Positions 47,217-55,429 of a stretch of 64,000 bases of DNA are shown piece after piece. Made by a program: the position numbers and the translations under genes. A model generated the notes under the pieces. It ran no database searches and was not told the DNA's origin. It worked only from the letters and a program-made list of their open reading frames with translations. Source of the DNA: Chryseobacterium taiwanense. Its GTDB lineage: Bacteria > Bacteroidota > Bacteroidia > Flavobacteriales > Weeksellaceae. The first letter of the stretch is position 1, and every line of letters starts with the position of its first letter. The stretch lies in assembly GCF_000813825.1 (NCBI RefSeq), contig NZ_JWTA01000005.1:186001-250000 (forward strand). Reading direction: 5' to 3'.

Positions 47217-47224
47217 TATTTTTG
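47217..47224 (+). promoter_or_regulatory. -7 promoter element of gldBC
   Basis: TATTTTTG matches TAnnTTTG. A TTTG at 47189-47192 could be the -33 element at slightly long (24-base) spacing. Confidence 0.5.
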
Positions 47225-47248
47225 TAAACTTAAATTCATGTAAAAATA

Positions 47249-48226
47249 ATGAAGATTTTCCGAATTGCTATACTTTCTTCCATTTTAGTTGTAAGCTTAC
47301 ATTCATGTAAAAAAGAGCAGGAGACACCATGGAAGGTAGAAATTGAAAAACCAGCTGAAAAAGTAGAGGTTGTTGATATTTCTAAGATGTTTTATGATAA
47401 AAACGTTCCGTTGGAGCAGTTTAAAACCAATTTCCCTTGGTTTCAGGGGACAGTTCCTGATGAAGATTTTGCTAAAAGAAGAGCAGATGCCAATGAAATT
47501 AAAATTTATAATGAGGCAATACATAAAATAGATGTAAAGAAACTTCAGACTGAGCTACAGGAATTATTTTCACATATAAAATATTATTACCCGAAATTTA
47601 AGAGTCCGAAAGTCTATTTGTTTTCATCCGCATTACAGATGGCTCAGGATCCTATTATCTATGATGAAAAAAGCGGTTTTTTATTCATAGACATTACAGG
47701 ATTTATGGGAGATGGAAATGCTAATTATAAAGGATTGGAGCTATATTTCCAAAAATCGATGAATCCGGCTAATATTGTTCCGAAAGTTTCACAGATTTTT
47801 GCGGAGAATATTGTGACGGCTTCTACTGAACAGAAGTTTGTAGATCAGCTGATCCTTAATGGCAAGATTATGACCCTTCAGGATGCTTTTTTACCGAATT
47901 TTCCTGATTACCTTAAGATGAATTATACTGTTAAGCAATATGATTGGGCAGTGACTAATGAAGCAAACATCTGGAATTATTTTGTAGAGAATAATTTAAT
48001 ATTCGGTGATGATCCGAGATTGGTAGAACGTTTTATTTCTCCCGGCCCATTCTCAAAATTTTATACCGAAATTGATAATGAATCTTCTCCTCAGATCGGA
48101 ATTTTCACAGGATGGCAGATTTGTAAATCATATTTAAAAGAGAATCCGGAAACAAAATTATTAGATTTCTTAAAAATGGATGCACAAACCATTTTCAGTA
48201 AATCAGGATATAAACCTAAAAATTAA
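47249..48226 (+). CDS. gldB: Gliding motility lipoprotein GldB
   Basis: A 325-residue lipoprotein (lipobox SLHSC) whose FYDKNVPLEQFKTNFPWFQGTVPDEDFAKRR opening and DPRLVERFISPGPFSKFYTEIDNESSPQIGIFTGWQICKSY close (split over two motifs) are typical of GldB. GldB is needed for gliding in Flavobacterium; its exact role is not settled. It is followed after 27 bases by gldC. Confidence 0.92.
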   Translation: MKIFRIAILSSILVVSLHSCKKEQETPWKVEIEKPAEKVEVVDISKMFYDKNVPLEQFKTNFPWFQGTVPDEDFAKRRADANEIKIYNEAIHKIDVKKLQTELQELFSHIKYYYPKFKSPKVYLFSSALQMAQDPIIYDEKSGFLFIDITGFMGDGNANYKGLELYFQKSMNPANIVPKVSQIFAENIVTASTEQKFVDQLILNGKIMTLQDAFLPNFPDYLKMNYTVKQYDWAVTNEANIWNYFVENNLIFGDDPRLVERFISPGPFSKFYTEIDNESSPQIGIFTGWQICKSYLKENPETKLLDFLKMDAQTIFSKSGYKPKN

Positions 48227-48253
48227 TTAAAAGAATTAGAAAAAATAGAAAGA

Positions 48254-48580
48254 ATGAGAAAGACTCAGATTACGATAGATGTAGAATTGGATGAAAATCA
48301 CATCCCGGAAACAATGACTTGGAATGCACAGGATGGTGGTGTTGATAAAGAAGAAACAAAAGCAGTAATGATTTCTGTTTGGGACGAAAAAGCGATGGAA
48401 GCTTTAAGAATCGATCTTTGGACAAAAGAAATGCCGGTTGACCAGATGAAAATGTTCATGCACCAGATTTTAGTTTCTCTTGGAAGTACTTATCAAAGAG
48501 CTACAGGAGAGGAAGATGTAGCACAATGGATCGAGCAGATGGCAGAAGAATTTGCGATCAAGTCTGCAATAAAAATGTAA
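48254..48580 (+). CDS. gldC: Gliding motility protein GldC
   Basis: A 108-residue soluble protein matching GldC (IDVELDENHIPETMTWNAQDGG; LRIDLWTKEMPVDQMKMF). The pairing with gldB confirms the assignment. GldC is accessory to gliding. Confidence 0.92.
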   Translation: MRKTQITIDVELDENHIPETMTWNAQDGGVDKEETKAVMISVWDEKAMEALRIDLWTKEMPVDQMKMFMHQILVSLGSTYQRATGEEDVAQWIEQMAEEFAIKSAIKM

Positions 48581-48584
48581 AACC

Positions 48585-48662
48585 AATTTGAAAATGTGGT
48601 AATGAAATAATTTGAAAATGAAAGCAGTGAAAGAAATTTTCAAATTCTAACATTTTCAAATT
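48585..48662. repeat. Four-arm inverted repeat between gldC and the trans-sulfuration gene
   Basis: AATTTGAAAATG occurs at 48585-48596 and 48609-48620. Inverted copies (ATTTTCAAATT and CATTTTCAAATT) lie at about 48636-48646 and 48651-48662. Similar strings are expected to recur between genes in related genomes, but no second copy is in this window. Confidence 0.7.
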
Positions 48663-48678
48663 AATAAATTATAAAGCA

Positions 48679-49818
48679 ATGAATTTTAATACAAAAGTTA
48701 TACACGGAGGGCAACATCATGAATCTGCAACAGGTTCTGTGAATGTTCCTGTATTTTTAACGTCTACATTCGCGCAAAAAAGTCCGGGAGTACATTCCGG
48801 TTACGAATATTCAAGAGCGGCAAACCCTACAAGACAGGCTTTGGAAGACTCTTTGGCAAGCATTGAAAACGGAGCAAGAGGATTGGCTTTTGGTTCTGGT
48901 TTGGCTGCAATCGACTGTGTTTTAAAATTATTAAATCCTGGTGATGAGGTAATTGCAGTTGACGATTTATATGGCGGAACTTACAGAATGTTCACCAGAC
49001 TTTTTGAAAAATATCAATTGAAATTTACATTCGTGAATTTTGATGATGCTTCAAAAATTGCTGATGTGATCACAGATAAAACTAAATTGATCTGGGTTGA
49101 AACTCCAACAAACCCTTTGATGAAATTGGTTGATATTAAAGCAGTTGTTGAGGTTGCAAAAGGAAAAGATATTTTGGTTGCGGTTGACAACACATTTGCA
49201 ACACCTTATCTTCAAAGACCAATCGATTTGGGAGCAGATATCGTAATGCACTCTGCAACTAAATATTTAGGAGGGCACTCTGATGTTATTGCGGGAGCTT
49301 TGATTGCTAAAGATGCTGAATTAGGAGATAAGCTTCACTTCATTCAGTTTGCAAGTGGTGGTATTTTAGGACCTCACGATTCTTATTTGGTGTTGAGAGG
49401 AATTAAAACCTTGGCTTTAAGAGTTCAAAGACACTCTGAAAACGGAATAGCAGTAGCAAAATATCTTGAATCTCATCCTGCAGTAGATAAAGTAATTTAT
49501 CCGGGATTGGAATCTCACCCACAATACGAATTGGCAAAATCTCAGATGAAAGATTTTGGAGGAATGGTTTCTTTCACATTCAAATCGGGTAAAAAAGAAG
49601 ATGCAATCAAATTTTTAGAGAAAGTAAAAGTGTTCACTTTGGCAGAATCTCTCGGTGGAGTAGAATCTTTGGCGAATCACCCTGCTTTGATGACTCACGC
49701 TTCTATTCCTGCTGAAAAACGTGCTGAATTAGGAATTACTGATGACTTAGTTCGTTTAAGCGTTGGAATTGAGGATGCTGAAGATCTTATTGCAGATTTG
49801 GAAAGAGCTTTTTCTTAA
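48679..49818 (+). CDS. Cystathionine gamma-synthase/lyase-type PLP enzyme
   Basis: A 379-residue PLP-dependent trans-sulfuration enzyme. The active-site Lys lies in MHSATKYLGGHSDVIAG. YEYSRAANPTRQALEDSLA and SLGGVESLANHPALMTHAS are family motifs. It either makes cystathionine (MetB-like) or cleaves it (MccB/CTH-like); sequence alone does not decide. It is monocistronic, with the palindromic repeat at 49842 downstream. Confidence 0.9.
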   Translation: MNFNTKVIHGGQHHESATGSVNVPVFLTSTFAQKSPGVHSGYEYSRAANPTRQALEDSLASIENGARGLAFGSGLAAIDCVLKLLNPGDEVIAVDDLYGGTYRMFTRLFEKYQLKFTFVNFDDASKIADVITDKTKLIWVETPTNPLMKLVDIKAVVEVAKGKDILVAVDNTFATPYLQRPIDLGADIVMHSATKYLGGHSDVIAGALIAKDAELGDKLHFIQFASGGILGPHDSYLVLRGIKTLALRVQRHSENGIAVAKYLESHPAVDKVIYPGLESHPQYELAKSQMKDFGGMVSFTFKSGKKEDAIKFLEKVKVFTLAESLGGVESLANHPALMTHASIPAEKRAELGITDDLVRLSVGIEDAEDLIADLERAFS

Positions 49819-49841
49819 ATTGTAGAAATATTGTAACGCTT

Positions 49842-49917
49842 TGTCATTCTGAACGTAACAGAGTGAAGTGAAGAATCTGTTGTCTTTACAAGGGATTCTT
49901 CCTTCGTCAGAATGACA
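49842..49917. repeat. GTCATTCTGA-type interspersed palindrome
   Basis: Left arm TGTCATTCTGA...GAAGAATCT and right arm GGGATTCTT...GTCAGAATGACA form a long imperfect hairpin around a short loop. Its outer arms have the same layout as those flanking the GIY-YIG gene (TGTCATT...GAAG...AATCT). A related half-copy lies at 9280-9307. Confidence 0.7.
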
Positions 49918-49950
49918 ATCCACTGAAGAATATATTAAAAATAAAACATC

Positions 49951-50430
49951 ATGAGAAAGATTCAGATTGTATTGCTGTTAATTTTAAGTCAGATTGCCTA
50001 TTCTCAGGTGAAAAATTCCGATGAATTGTACAAAACGGCAAAAAGATTAGACAGTTTGATATTCGATATCGGATTCAATACATGTGATCTTTCTCATTAT
50101 GATTCTATCGTAAGTGACGATCTTGAGTTTTATCACGATAAAGGCGGAATCACTTCCGGAAAAACAGCTTTCATAGCTTCGATTAAAAATAATATTTGTG
50201 GTGGGCCAAATAAGGTAAAACGTGAGTTGGTTCCGAACAGCCTGAAAGTATATCCTCTATACAACAATAATACTTTGTATGCTTTTATTGAGGAAGGCGA
50301 ACATGAGTTTGCTGAATTTTATAAAGGAAAATGGAATAAAGGTAGCCGTGCCAAATTTACTATCCTCTGGGTTCTGGATGGAAAAGACTGGAAAATGAAA
50401 CGGGTATTGAGCTACGACCATCACTTATAA
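49951..50430 (+). CDS. Exported NTF2-like protein
   Basis: A 159-residue protein with a signal peptide (QIAYSQ) and an NTF2/SnoaL-like fold suggested by DLSHYDSIVSDDLEFYHDKGG and ILWVLDGKDWKMKRVLSYDH. Such proteins, often DUF4440-like, are scaffolds or enzymes of unknown role. It is followed 6 bases later by a GNAT gene. Confidence 0.75.
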   Translation: MRKIQIVLLLILSQIAYSQVKNSDELYKTAKRLDSLIFDIGFNTCDLSHYDSIVSDDLEFYHDKGGITSGKTAFIASIKNNICGGPNKVKRELVPNSLKVYPLYNNNTLYAFIEEGEHEFAEFYKGKWNKGSRAKFTILWVLDGKDWKMKRVLSYDHHL

Positions 50431-50436
50431 TTAATT

Positions 50437-50889
50437 ATGAAAAATACAAGAAAAGCAACAATTCAGGATGTACATCAATTGTCCGAATTGTTTGATCAGT
50501 ACAGGATTTTTTATCATAAAGATTCCGATATTCCGGCAGCCGAAAAGTTTTTAACAGAAAGAATCAAAAACAAAGATTCTGAAATTTTTATTGCTGAAAG
50601 TGAAGGAAAGCTGGTTGGCTTTGTTCAATTATATCCATTGTTTTCATCAACGAGAATGAAACGATACTGGTTGCTGAATGATTTGTATGTCAATGAAAAT
50701 TACCGCGGAAAAGGCTTTTCAAAAGAGTTAATTGAAGAAGCTAAAGAACTGGCAAAATCTACTAATGCTTGTGGAGTTCTTCTTGAAACCGGAAGATCCA
50801 ACGATATCGGAAACAAATTATATCCATCTTGCGGATTCGAACTTTACGATGAAGTGAATTTCTATGAATGGACGAACAGAGATTCATAA
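50437..50889 (+). CDS. GNAT family N-acetyltransferase
   Basis: A 150-residue GNAT. LNDLYVNENYRGKGFSKELIEEA is motif A, and YPSCGFELYDEVNFYEW the usual C-terminus. The start is 6 bases from the NTF2-like gene, suggesting co-transcription. Substrate unknown. Confidence 0.87.
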   Translation: MKNTRKATIQDVHQLSELFDQYRIFYHKDSDIPAAEKFLTERIKNKDSEIFIAESEGKLVGFVQLYPLFSSTRMKRYWLLNDLYVNENYRGKGFSKELIEEAKELAKSTNACGVLLETGRSNDIGNKLYPSCGFELYDEVNFYEWTNRDS

Positions 50890-50985
50890 ATAATCATTGA
50901 TAAATTGTAAATGATTAAAACGTTGGCAGTTATCAATTATCGGCTATCATTTATCAATTATATTAACAACTTATACCTAAAAAAC

Positions 50986-51489
50986 ATGACTGATTTTCAA
51001 AAATACGTTCAGAGATATTTAGATAATATTCCATCCGAAGATTGGTTGGGCGAGTTGAAGAGATCGGGTGAAAAGACCATAGAAATCTATTCAAATCTTA
51101 CAGAGGAGCAATCGCTTTTTGCCTATGCAGAAGGGAAATGGACTTTGAAAGAATTACTCTTGCATTTATCAGATACAGAAAGAGTGTTTCAATATAGAAT
51201 TTTAGCTTTTGCAAGAGGAGATAAAAATGAACTACCGGGTTTTGATGAAGAGCTATATGCAAGTCAGTCTTTCGCCAATGGAAGAAGTTTAGACTCTTTG
51301 TTGGAAGAGTATCAATTGGTAAGAAAATCTTCACAAATTTTATTGGAAACATTGGATTCCTCTGTTCTAAATAATATTGGAACAGCCAACGGAAACTCGA
51401 TTTCTGTAGAAACCATCGGAAAATTGATTATCGGTCACAATTATCATCATCTGAATATTATTGAGGAAAGATATTTGCCGAATTTGTAA
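50986..51489 (+). CDS. DinB family protein
   Basis: A 167-residue four-helix DinB-like protein, a family of metal-binding, thiol-linked enzymes. WTLKELLLHLSDTERVFQYRILAFARGDKN holds one of the usual His metal ligands, and IIGHNYHHLNIIEERYLP the other two. The frame opens at 50911, but ATG 50986 (MTDFQKYVQRYL) gives the expected start. The bases between carry only low-complexity TTATCAATTAT-type repeats. Activity is unknown. Confidence 0.85.
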   Translation: MTDFQKYVQRYLDNIPSEDWLGELKRSGEKTIEIYSNLTEEQSLFAYAEGKWTLKELLLHLSDTERVFQYRILAFARGDKNELPGFDEELYASQSFANGRSLDSLLEEYQLVRKSSQILLETLDSSVLNNIGTANGNSISVETIGKLIIGHNYHHLNIIEERYLPNL

Positions 51490-51505
51490 AGTTTAGTAAT
51501 TTTAT

Positions 51506-51907
51506 TGTCATTGCGAGGAGCGGAAGCGACGAAGCAATCTTTATATTATTTAAAACTTATCACAAATGAAACCTGGTTTTGTATATATCATGACCAATAA
51601 AAATAATACTGTTCTTTATACTGGTGTTACATCAAACTTGCCTAAAAGAGTTCAGGAACATCAAGAAAAAGCTTATGAATTAAGTTTTACTTCAAAGTAT
51701 AATCTTAATAAATTAGTGTATTGGGAATCTTTTCAGGAAATAGGAAATGCTATTTTTAGAGAAAAACAGATTAAAGCAGGTTCAAGACAGAAAAAAATAA
51801 ATTTAATAAACTCACTTAATCCGGAATGGAGAGATTTAACAGAGGAGATAAAAGATATAATGAATCCTTTTTGAGATTGCTTCGTCACTTCGTTCCTCGC
51901 AATGACA
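51506..51907 (+). mobile_element. GIY-YIG gene enclosed by inverted palindromic repeats
   Basis: The left arm (51506-51540) and the inverted right arm (51874-51907) match in about 31 of 34 positions, with one gap. Their outer ends read TGTCATTGCGAGGA and their inner ends GACGAAGCAATCT. The right arm starts at the last base of the GIY-YIG stop codon. Each arm itself is partly palindromic (ATTGC / GCAAT). The unit of about 402 bases lies 8 bases before the tsaC-like start codon. No direct target repeat was found by eye. It resembles a small self-mobilising or REP-type unit. Confidence 0.6.
51566..51874 (+). CDS. GIY-YIG nuclease family protein
   Basis: A 102-residue single-domain GIY-YIG protein. 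VYIMTNKNNTVLYTGVTSNLPKR contains a variant GIY...YIG (VYI / YTG) at about residues 6-20, and the conserved Arg is in the following helix region. FREKQIKAGSRQKKINLINSLNPEWRDL matches the small stand-alone GIY-YIG group. It may be a nickase or endonuclease, but activity is unproven. It is enclosed by inverted repeats, which suggests mobility. Confidence 0.87.
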   Translation: MKPGFVYIMTNKNNTVLYTGVTSNLPKRVQEHQEKAYELSFTSKYNLNKLVYWESFQEIGNAIFREKQIKAGSRQKKINLINSLNPEWRDLTEEIKDIMNPF

Positions 51908-51914
51908 GAAAATA

Positions 51915-52463
51915 ATGGAAAAAATAATAGAAATACTAAAATCCGGAGGAACAATTCTTTACCCAACAGACACAATCTGGGGAATAGGTTGTGACGCTAC
52001 CAATATAGACGCGGTCAACAAGATTTTTGACATTAAAAAACGTGAAAAGAACAAATCCATGATCATTTTGGTGGAATCTGAAAAGAGACTACAGGATTTG
52101 GTAGATGTCCCTGAAATGGCATGGGAAATCATCGATTTGAGTGAAAAGCCGGTGACAATCGTTTATGAAAATCCAAGAGGTCTACCCAAAGAACTTTTGG
52201 CCGAAGATGGAAGTATAGGAATTCGTTTGGTAAAAAATGATTTTTGTAAAAAACTAATTACTAAATTAAATAAACCATTGGTTTCTACTTCTGCAAATTT
52301 TAGTGGAGATAAAAGTCCATTGAAATTCTCTGATATTTCACCTGAAATTATTGATCTTGTAGATTATGCGGTGGAAGAAGACCGAGAGAAAGTTTCAAAA
52401 TATTCCGGGTCTTCTGTGATAAAGATTTGGAGTGACAATAGAATAAAAGTTCTTAGAGAATAA
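51915..52463 (+). CDS. L-threonylcarbamoyladenylate synthase (Sua5/TsaC/YwlC family)
   Basis: A 182-residue short form of the enzyme that makes threonylcarbamoyl-AMP for the t6A37 tRNA modification. ILYPTDTIWGIGCDATN, KKREKNKSMIILV (ATP-site KxR...S region) and STSANFSGDKSP are family motifs. The start ATG is 8 bases after the right arm of the inverted repeat. Insertion of the GIY-YIG unit may therefore have placed the repeat in its leader. Confidence 0.92.
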   Translation: MEKIIEILKSGGTILYPTDTIWGIGCDATNIDAVNKIFDIKKREKNKSMIILVESEKRLQDLVDVPEMAWEIIDLSEKPVTIVYENPRGLPKELLAEDGSIGIRLVKNDFCKKLITKLNKPLVSTSANFSGDKSPLKFSDISPEIIDLVDYAVEEDREKVSKYSGSSVIKIWSDNRIKVLRE

Positions 52464-52501
52464 ATTAAAAAGACGTCCTGAAAAAGGCGTCTTTTTAATT
52501 T
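52462..52501. terminator. Bidirectional terminator between tsaC-like and hypothetical gene
   Basis: A 14-bp stem AAATTAAAAAGACG / CGTCTTTTTAATTT with a 12-base loop overlaps the end of the tsaC-like gene and ends just before the convergent gene. Confidence 0.85.
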
Positions 52502-52504
52502 ATT

Positions 52505-53476
52505 TTATTTCAGGTATTTCTGATAGATTTCATCTTTTTCTGAATAGAATTTTAAAGCAAATTCCTGATTATCGCTGATTTTAATGTAAGATAAATCTGC
52601 AGAAGAGTTTTCATCCCATTGTTTTCCTTTTAAAAATTGATCGTTGGAATCTAAAGTGAAAGAAAAGTTGTCAGCATTGTAGCTGGAATTTCCTTTTATA
52701 TTTTTTACAGGAGTGTTTTTGGGCGTGAAGGTAATCTTAAGTGTATCATCATCTTGTAATGCAATTTTGGATAGAGCATCATATTGAACAATCTGAATTT
52801 CTCCATTTTTTTCATAACGTATTCTGACGATCGAATTTAAGGTAGCTTCTTCTTTAAAAACAGATATAATAAAAGCTTGATAGGCAATACCGTCACTACC
52901 AAACCAGCCTACAGCATCAAAATAAGGTTTGTTTGTATCATCTGTTTTTTTAGCATAAAAGTTTTGAAGAAGGGTATACATATTTTCGGTTCTGAAATAA
53001 AATCTATCCGCTTGATTTTGCCTGTCTTGGGTTGTGAGAGTTGAGTTTTTATAAATAATAGGAATAGGTGAAGTACTGTTTTTATCAGATTGTGTTCCTG
53101 TTATTGTACTTGTTTTTGGATCAATTTCATACACAAAAGTATCGGGATTGTAGGTAACGTCTTTTCCTTTGATGATTTGCACTGTGCCATTAGATTTTGG
53201 AATAAATGAAATTCTTGTATTTCCGTTTTTTAATTTTTCATAATAACAGTCTGCATAAAATTGGATCAAATGCTCATTTTCATCGGTGGTATATAAAACC
53301 CTTACGGTAGAATCTGCGCGTCCGTCTTCACTATGTCGATCGGTAATCATCATAACGTTGTATTTCACGCCGGAATTATCGGTAAAATCTATAAAATCGG
53401 TATAATAAACATTTTTGGCCTGAGAAAAAAGAATAGAACATAAACACAAGAAGGCCATGAATAAGAATCTTCTCAT
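52505..53476 (-). CDS. Hypothetical exported protein with two internal similar halves
   Basis: A 323-residue protein with a signal peptide (ILFSQ). Two similar ~130-residue halves are visible: DFIDFTDNSGVKYNVMMI...HLIQFYADCYYEKL...IIKGKDVTYNPDTFVYEI, and DAVGWFGSDGIAYQAFII...QIVQYDALSKIAL...NIKGNSSYNADNFSFTL. The first half is followed by a Ser/Thr-rich linker. The function is unknown. It is divergent from cca. Confidence 0.75.
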   Translation of the reverse strand: MRRFLFMAFLCLCSILFSQAKNVYYTDFIDFTDNSGVKYNVMMITDRHSEDGRADSTVRVLYTTDENEHLIQFYADCYYEKLKNGNTRISFIPKSNGTVQIIKGKDVTYNPDTFVYEIDPKTSTITGTQSDKNSTSPIPIIYKNSTLTTQDRQNQADRFYFRTENMYTLLQNFYAKKTDDTNKPYFDAVGWFGSDGIAYQAFIISVFKEEATLNSIVRIRYEKNGEIQIVQYDALSKIALQDDDTLKITFTPKNTPVKNIKGNSSYNADNFSFTLDSNDQFLKGKQWDENSSADLSYIKISDNQEFALKFYSEKDEIYQKYLK

Positions 53477-53534
53477 AGTTGTTAGTTTTTAGTTATCTTA
53501 TAAAGTTAAGTAAATTTTATAAACGATTCTGCAA

Positions 53535-53566
53535 TTGTTAAAAATTTAATCTAATTGTTATCTTTG
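53535..53566 (+). promoter_or_regulatory. cca promoter
   Basis: TTG at 53535-53537 and TATCTTTG at 53559-53566 are separated by 21 bases, the best promoter match in the window after mdh. Confidence 0.65.
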
Positions 53567-53609
53567 CAAAAAATTTCATTTTAATATCTGAAATCTTATA
53601 TCCTTAATA

Positions 53610-55031
53610 ATGACAATCAATCTCAATCAAAATAAAAATTTAAAGCTTTTCAAAATAATCTCGGAGGTTGCAGACAAGAACAATCAGTCTGTATACGTTG
53701 TTGGTGGCTATGTTCGAGATTTATTGATGAAAAGAAAAGCGTCAACGGATATTGATTTTGTTACTGAACAAAGTGGAATTGAGCTGGCTCAAAGTGTTGG
53801 AAAGGAAATCGATCCGAAAATGAAAGTTTCTGTTTTCAAAACTTATGGAACGGCTATGATCAAATATAAAGATCTTGAACTTGAATTTGTAGGGGCAAGA
53901 AAAGAAAGTTATACGGAAGACAGCCGTAAACCCGAAGTAGAAGGAGGAACAATAGAAGATGATCAGAAGAGAAGAGATTTCACGGTAAATGCAATGGCTA
54001 TTTCTTTGAATAAAGATAATTTCGGAGAGCTGATCGATCCTTTTAATGGAATTGATGATCTGGAAAAAGGAATCTTACGAACTCCTTTAGAACCGGCTCA
54101 AACCTATTCTGATGATCCTTTGAGAATGATGAGAGCGATTCGTTTTGCATCAACATTACAGTTTCAGATTGAAGAGAAATCTTTAGAAGCCATTAAGCAG
54201 GAAGCGGAAAGAATCAAGATTGTTTCTATGGAAAGAATTATGGTGGAGTTTAATAAAATTATGCTTTCCCAAAAACCTTCAATAGGACTGAAGCTTATGG
54301 AACAAACAGGTTTGATGAAATTAATTATTCCTGAGCTGATCGAACTAAAAGGTGTGGAAGAAGTGGAAGGACAAACCCATAAAGACAATTTTTACCATAC
54401 ACTGGAAGTGGTGGATAATATCTCTGAAAATACAGATAATCTGTGGCTTCGTTGGTCAGCATTACTTCACGATATCGGAAAAGCTCCGACAAAAAAATTC
54501 GTTGAAGGAACAGGCTGGACTTTCCATGGACATGAATTTTTAGGTTCAAAAATGGTGAAAACATTGTTTCAAAGATTGAAATTACCATTGGGACCAGACA
54601 TGAAATATGTTCAGAAGATGGTAAAGCTTTCATCCCGTCCTATCGCTTTGATTACGGATGATGCTTCGGATTCTGCACTGAGAAGATTGCTGTTTGATGC
54701 AGGAGAAAATTTGGAGGATTTATTCACGCTTTGCAAAGCAGATATCACAACAAAGAACTCTAAGAAACAACAGAAGTTCAAAAAGAATTTTGAATATGTT
54801 GCCGTAAAGATTAAAGAAGTAGAAGAAAAAGATCAGGTAAGAAACTTTCAGCCACCAATTTCCGGAGAAGAAATTATGGCTATGTTTAATCTTAAGCCAG
54901 GTCGCGAGATTGGAATTTTAAAAGAAAAAGTAAAAGAAGCTATCCTTGAAGGTGAGATTGGGAATGATAGTGAAGAGGCTAGAAGATTCGTGATTGCGGA
55001 AGCTGAAAAACTAGGACTTTCTCTTGCTTAA
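53610..55031 (+). CDS. cca: CCA-adding tRNA nucleotidyltransferase
   Basis: A 473-residue class II enzyme that adds or repairs CCA at tRNA 3' ends. VYVVGGYVRDLLMKRKASTDIDFV holds the nucleotidyltransferase GG...DxD motif, RRDFTVNAMAISL the next signature and DPLRMMRAIRFAS the neck motif. An HD-type metal-binding segment (LLHDIGKAPTKK) lies in the C-terminal part. Followed directly by a small membrane protein gene. Confidence 0.95.
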   Translation: MTINLNQNKNLKLFKIISEVADKNNQSVYVVGGYVRDLLMKRKASTDIDFVTEQSGIELAQSVGKEIDPKMKVSVFKTYGTAMIKYKDLELEFVGARKESYTEDSRKPEVEGGTIEDDQKRRDFTVNAMAISLNKDNFGELIDPFNGIDDLEKGILRTPLEPAQTYSDDPLRMMRAIRFASTLQFQIEEKSLEAIKQEAERIKIVSMERIMVEFNKIMLSQKPSIGLKLMEQTGLMKLIIPELIELKGVEEVEGQTHKDNFYHTLEVVDNISENTDNLWLRWSALLHDIGKAPTKKFVEGTGWTFHGHEFLGSKMVKTLFQRLKLPLGPDMKYVQKMVKLSSRPIALITDDASDSALRRLLFDAGENLEDLFTLCKADITTKNSKKQQKFKKNFEYVAVKIKEVEEKDQVRNFQPPISGEEIMAMFNLKPGREIGILKEKVKEAILEGEIGNDSEEARRFVIAEAEKLGLSLA

Positions 55032-55032
55032 A

Positions 55033-55326
55033 ATGTTTTTCGGAACATTTGACTATATCATTTTAGGACTTACTTTCATCTTCAATTTCGGAGTTTGGAA
55101 ATATAAAATAATTAAGAAACGTAATTGGATATTGTATCTGATTACGTTTTTGCTTTTTGGGTGTATTATACCTTTCTTTTCTATGGGCTTTGAGATTCAA
55201 AAAGCAATTGAAGGGCAGGAGTTTGTTGATAATTTTACACTTTTATATACCTATTTTAGATTTCCAACTTGGTGGTTGATAGGAATTTTAGAAATCGGAT
55301 TTCTAAGGTCTTTATTAAGAAAATAA
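55033..55326 (+). CDS. Small membrane protein, unknown
   Basis: A 97-residue protein with three hydrophobic segments (about residues 5-20, 34-50 and 75-90) and a basic loop (WKYKIIKKRNW). The ATG at 55033 follows the cca stop codon by one base, so the two are likely co-transcribed. No family is recognised. Confidence 0.65.
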   Translation: MFFGTFDYIILGLTFIFNFGVWKYKIIKKRNWILYLITFLLFGCIIPFFSMGFEIQKAIEGQEFVDNFTLLYTYFRFPTWWLIGILEIGFLRSLLRK

Positions 55327-55330
55327 AAAC

Positions 55331-55361
55331 GTCCGGGCGGTTTCGAAGAAACCGCCCGGAC
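55331..55361 (-). terminator. Terminator of the btuB-like gene
   Basis: A 14-bp GC-rich perfect stem (GTCCGGGCGGTTTC / GAAACCGCCCGGAC) with a GAA loop has its T-rich flank on the minus strand, so it ends the receptor gene there. Confidence 0.85.
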
Positions 55362-55429
55362 AACATAATGTAAAAAATAAAAAGTATTATTTCACCTTTA
55401 ATCTTTTTCAAAATTAAAGGATAGAAATA

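Noticed and set aside
50889..50985. Upstream extension of the DinB ORF as coding
   Set aside because: Contains repetitive TTATCAATTAT-type sequence and does not resemble DinB N-termini; ATG 50986 is the better start.
55331..55361. Terminator for cca and the small membrane gene on the plus strand
   Set aside because: The T-rich flank is on the minus strand; after the stem the plus strand reads AACATAATG, without a T-run.
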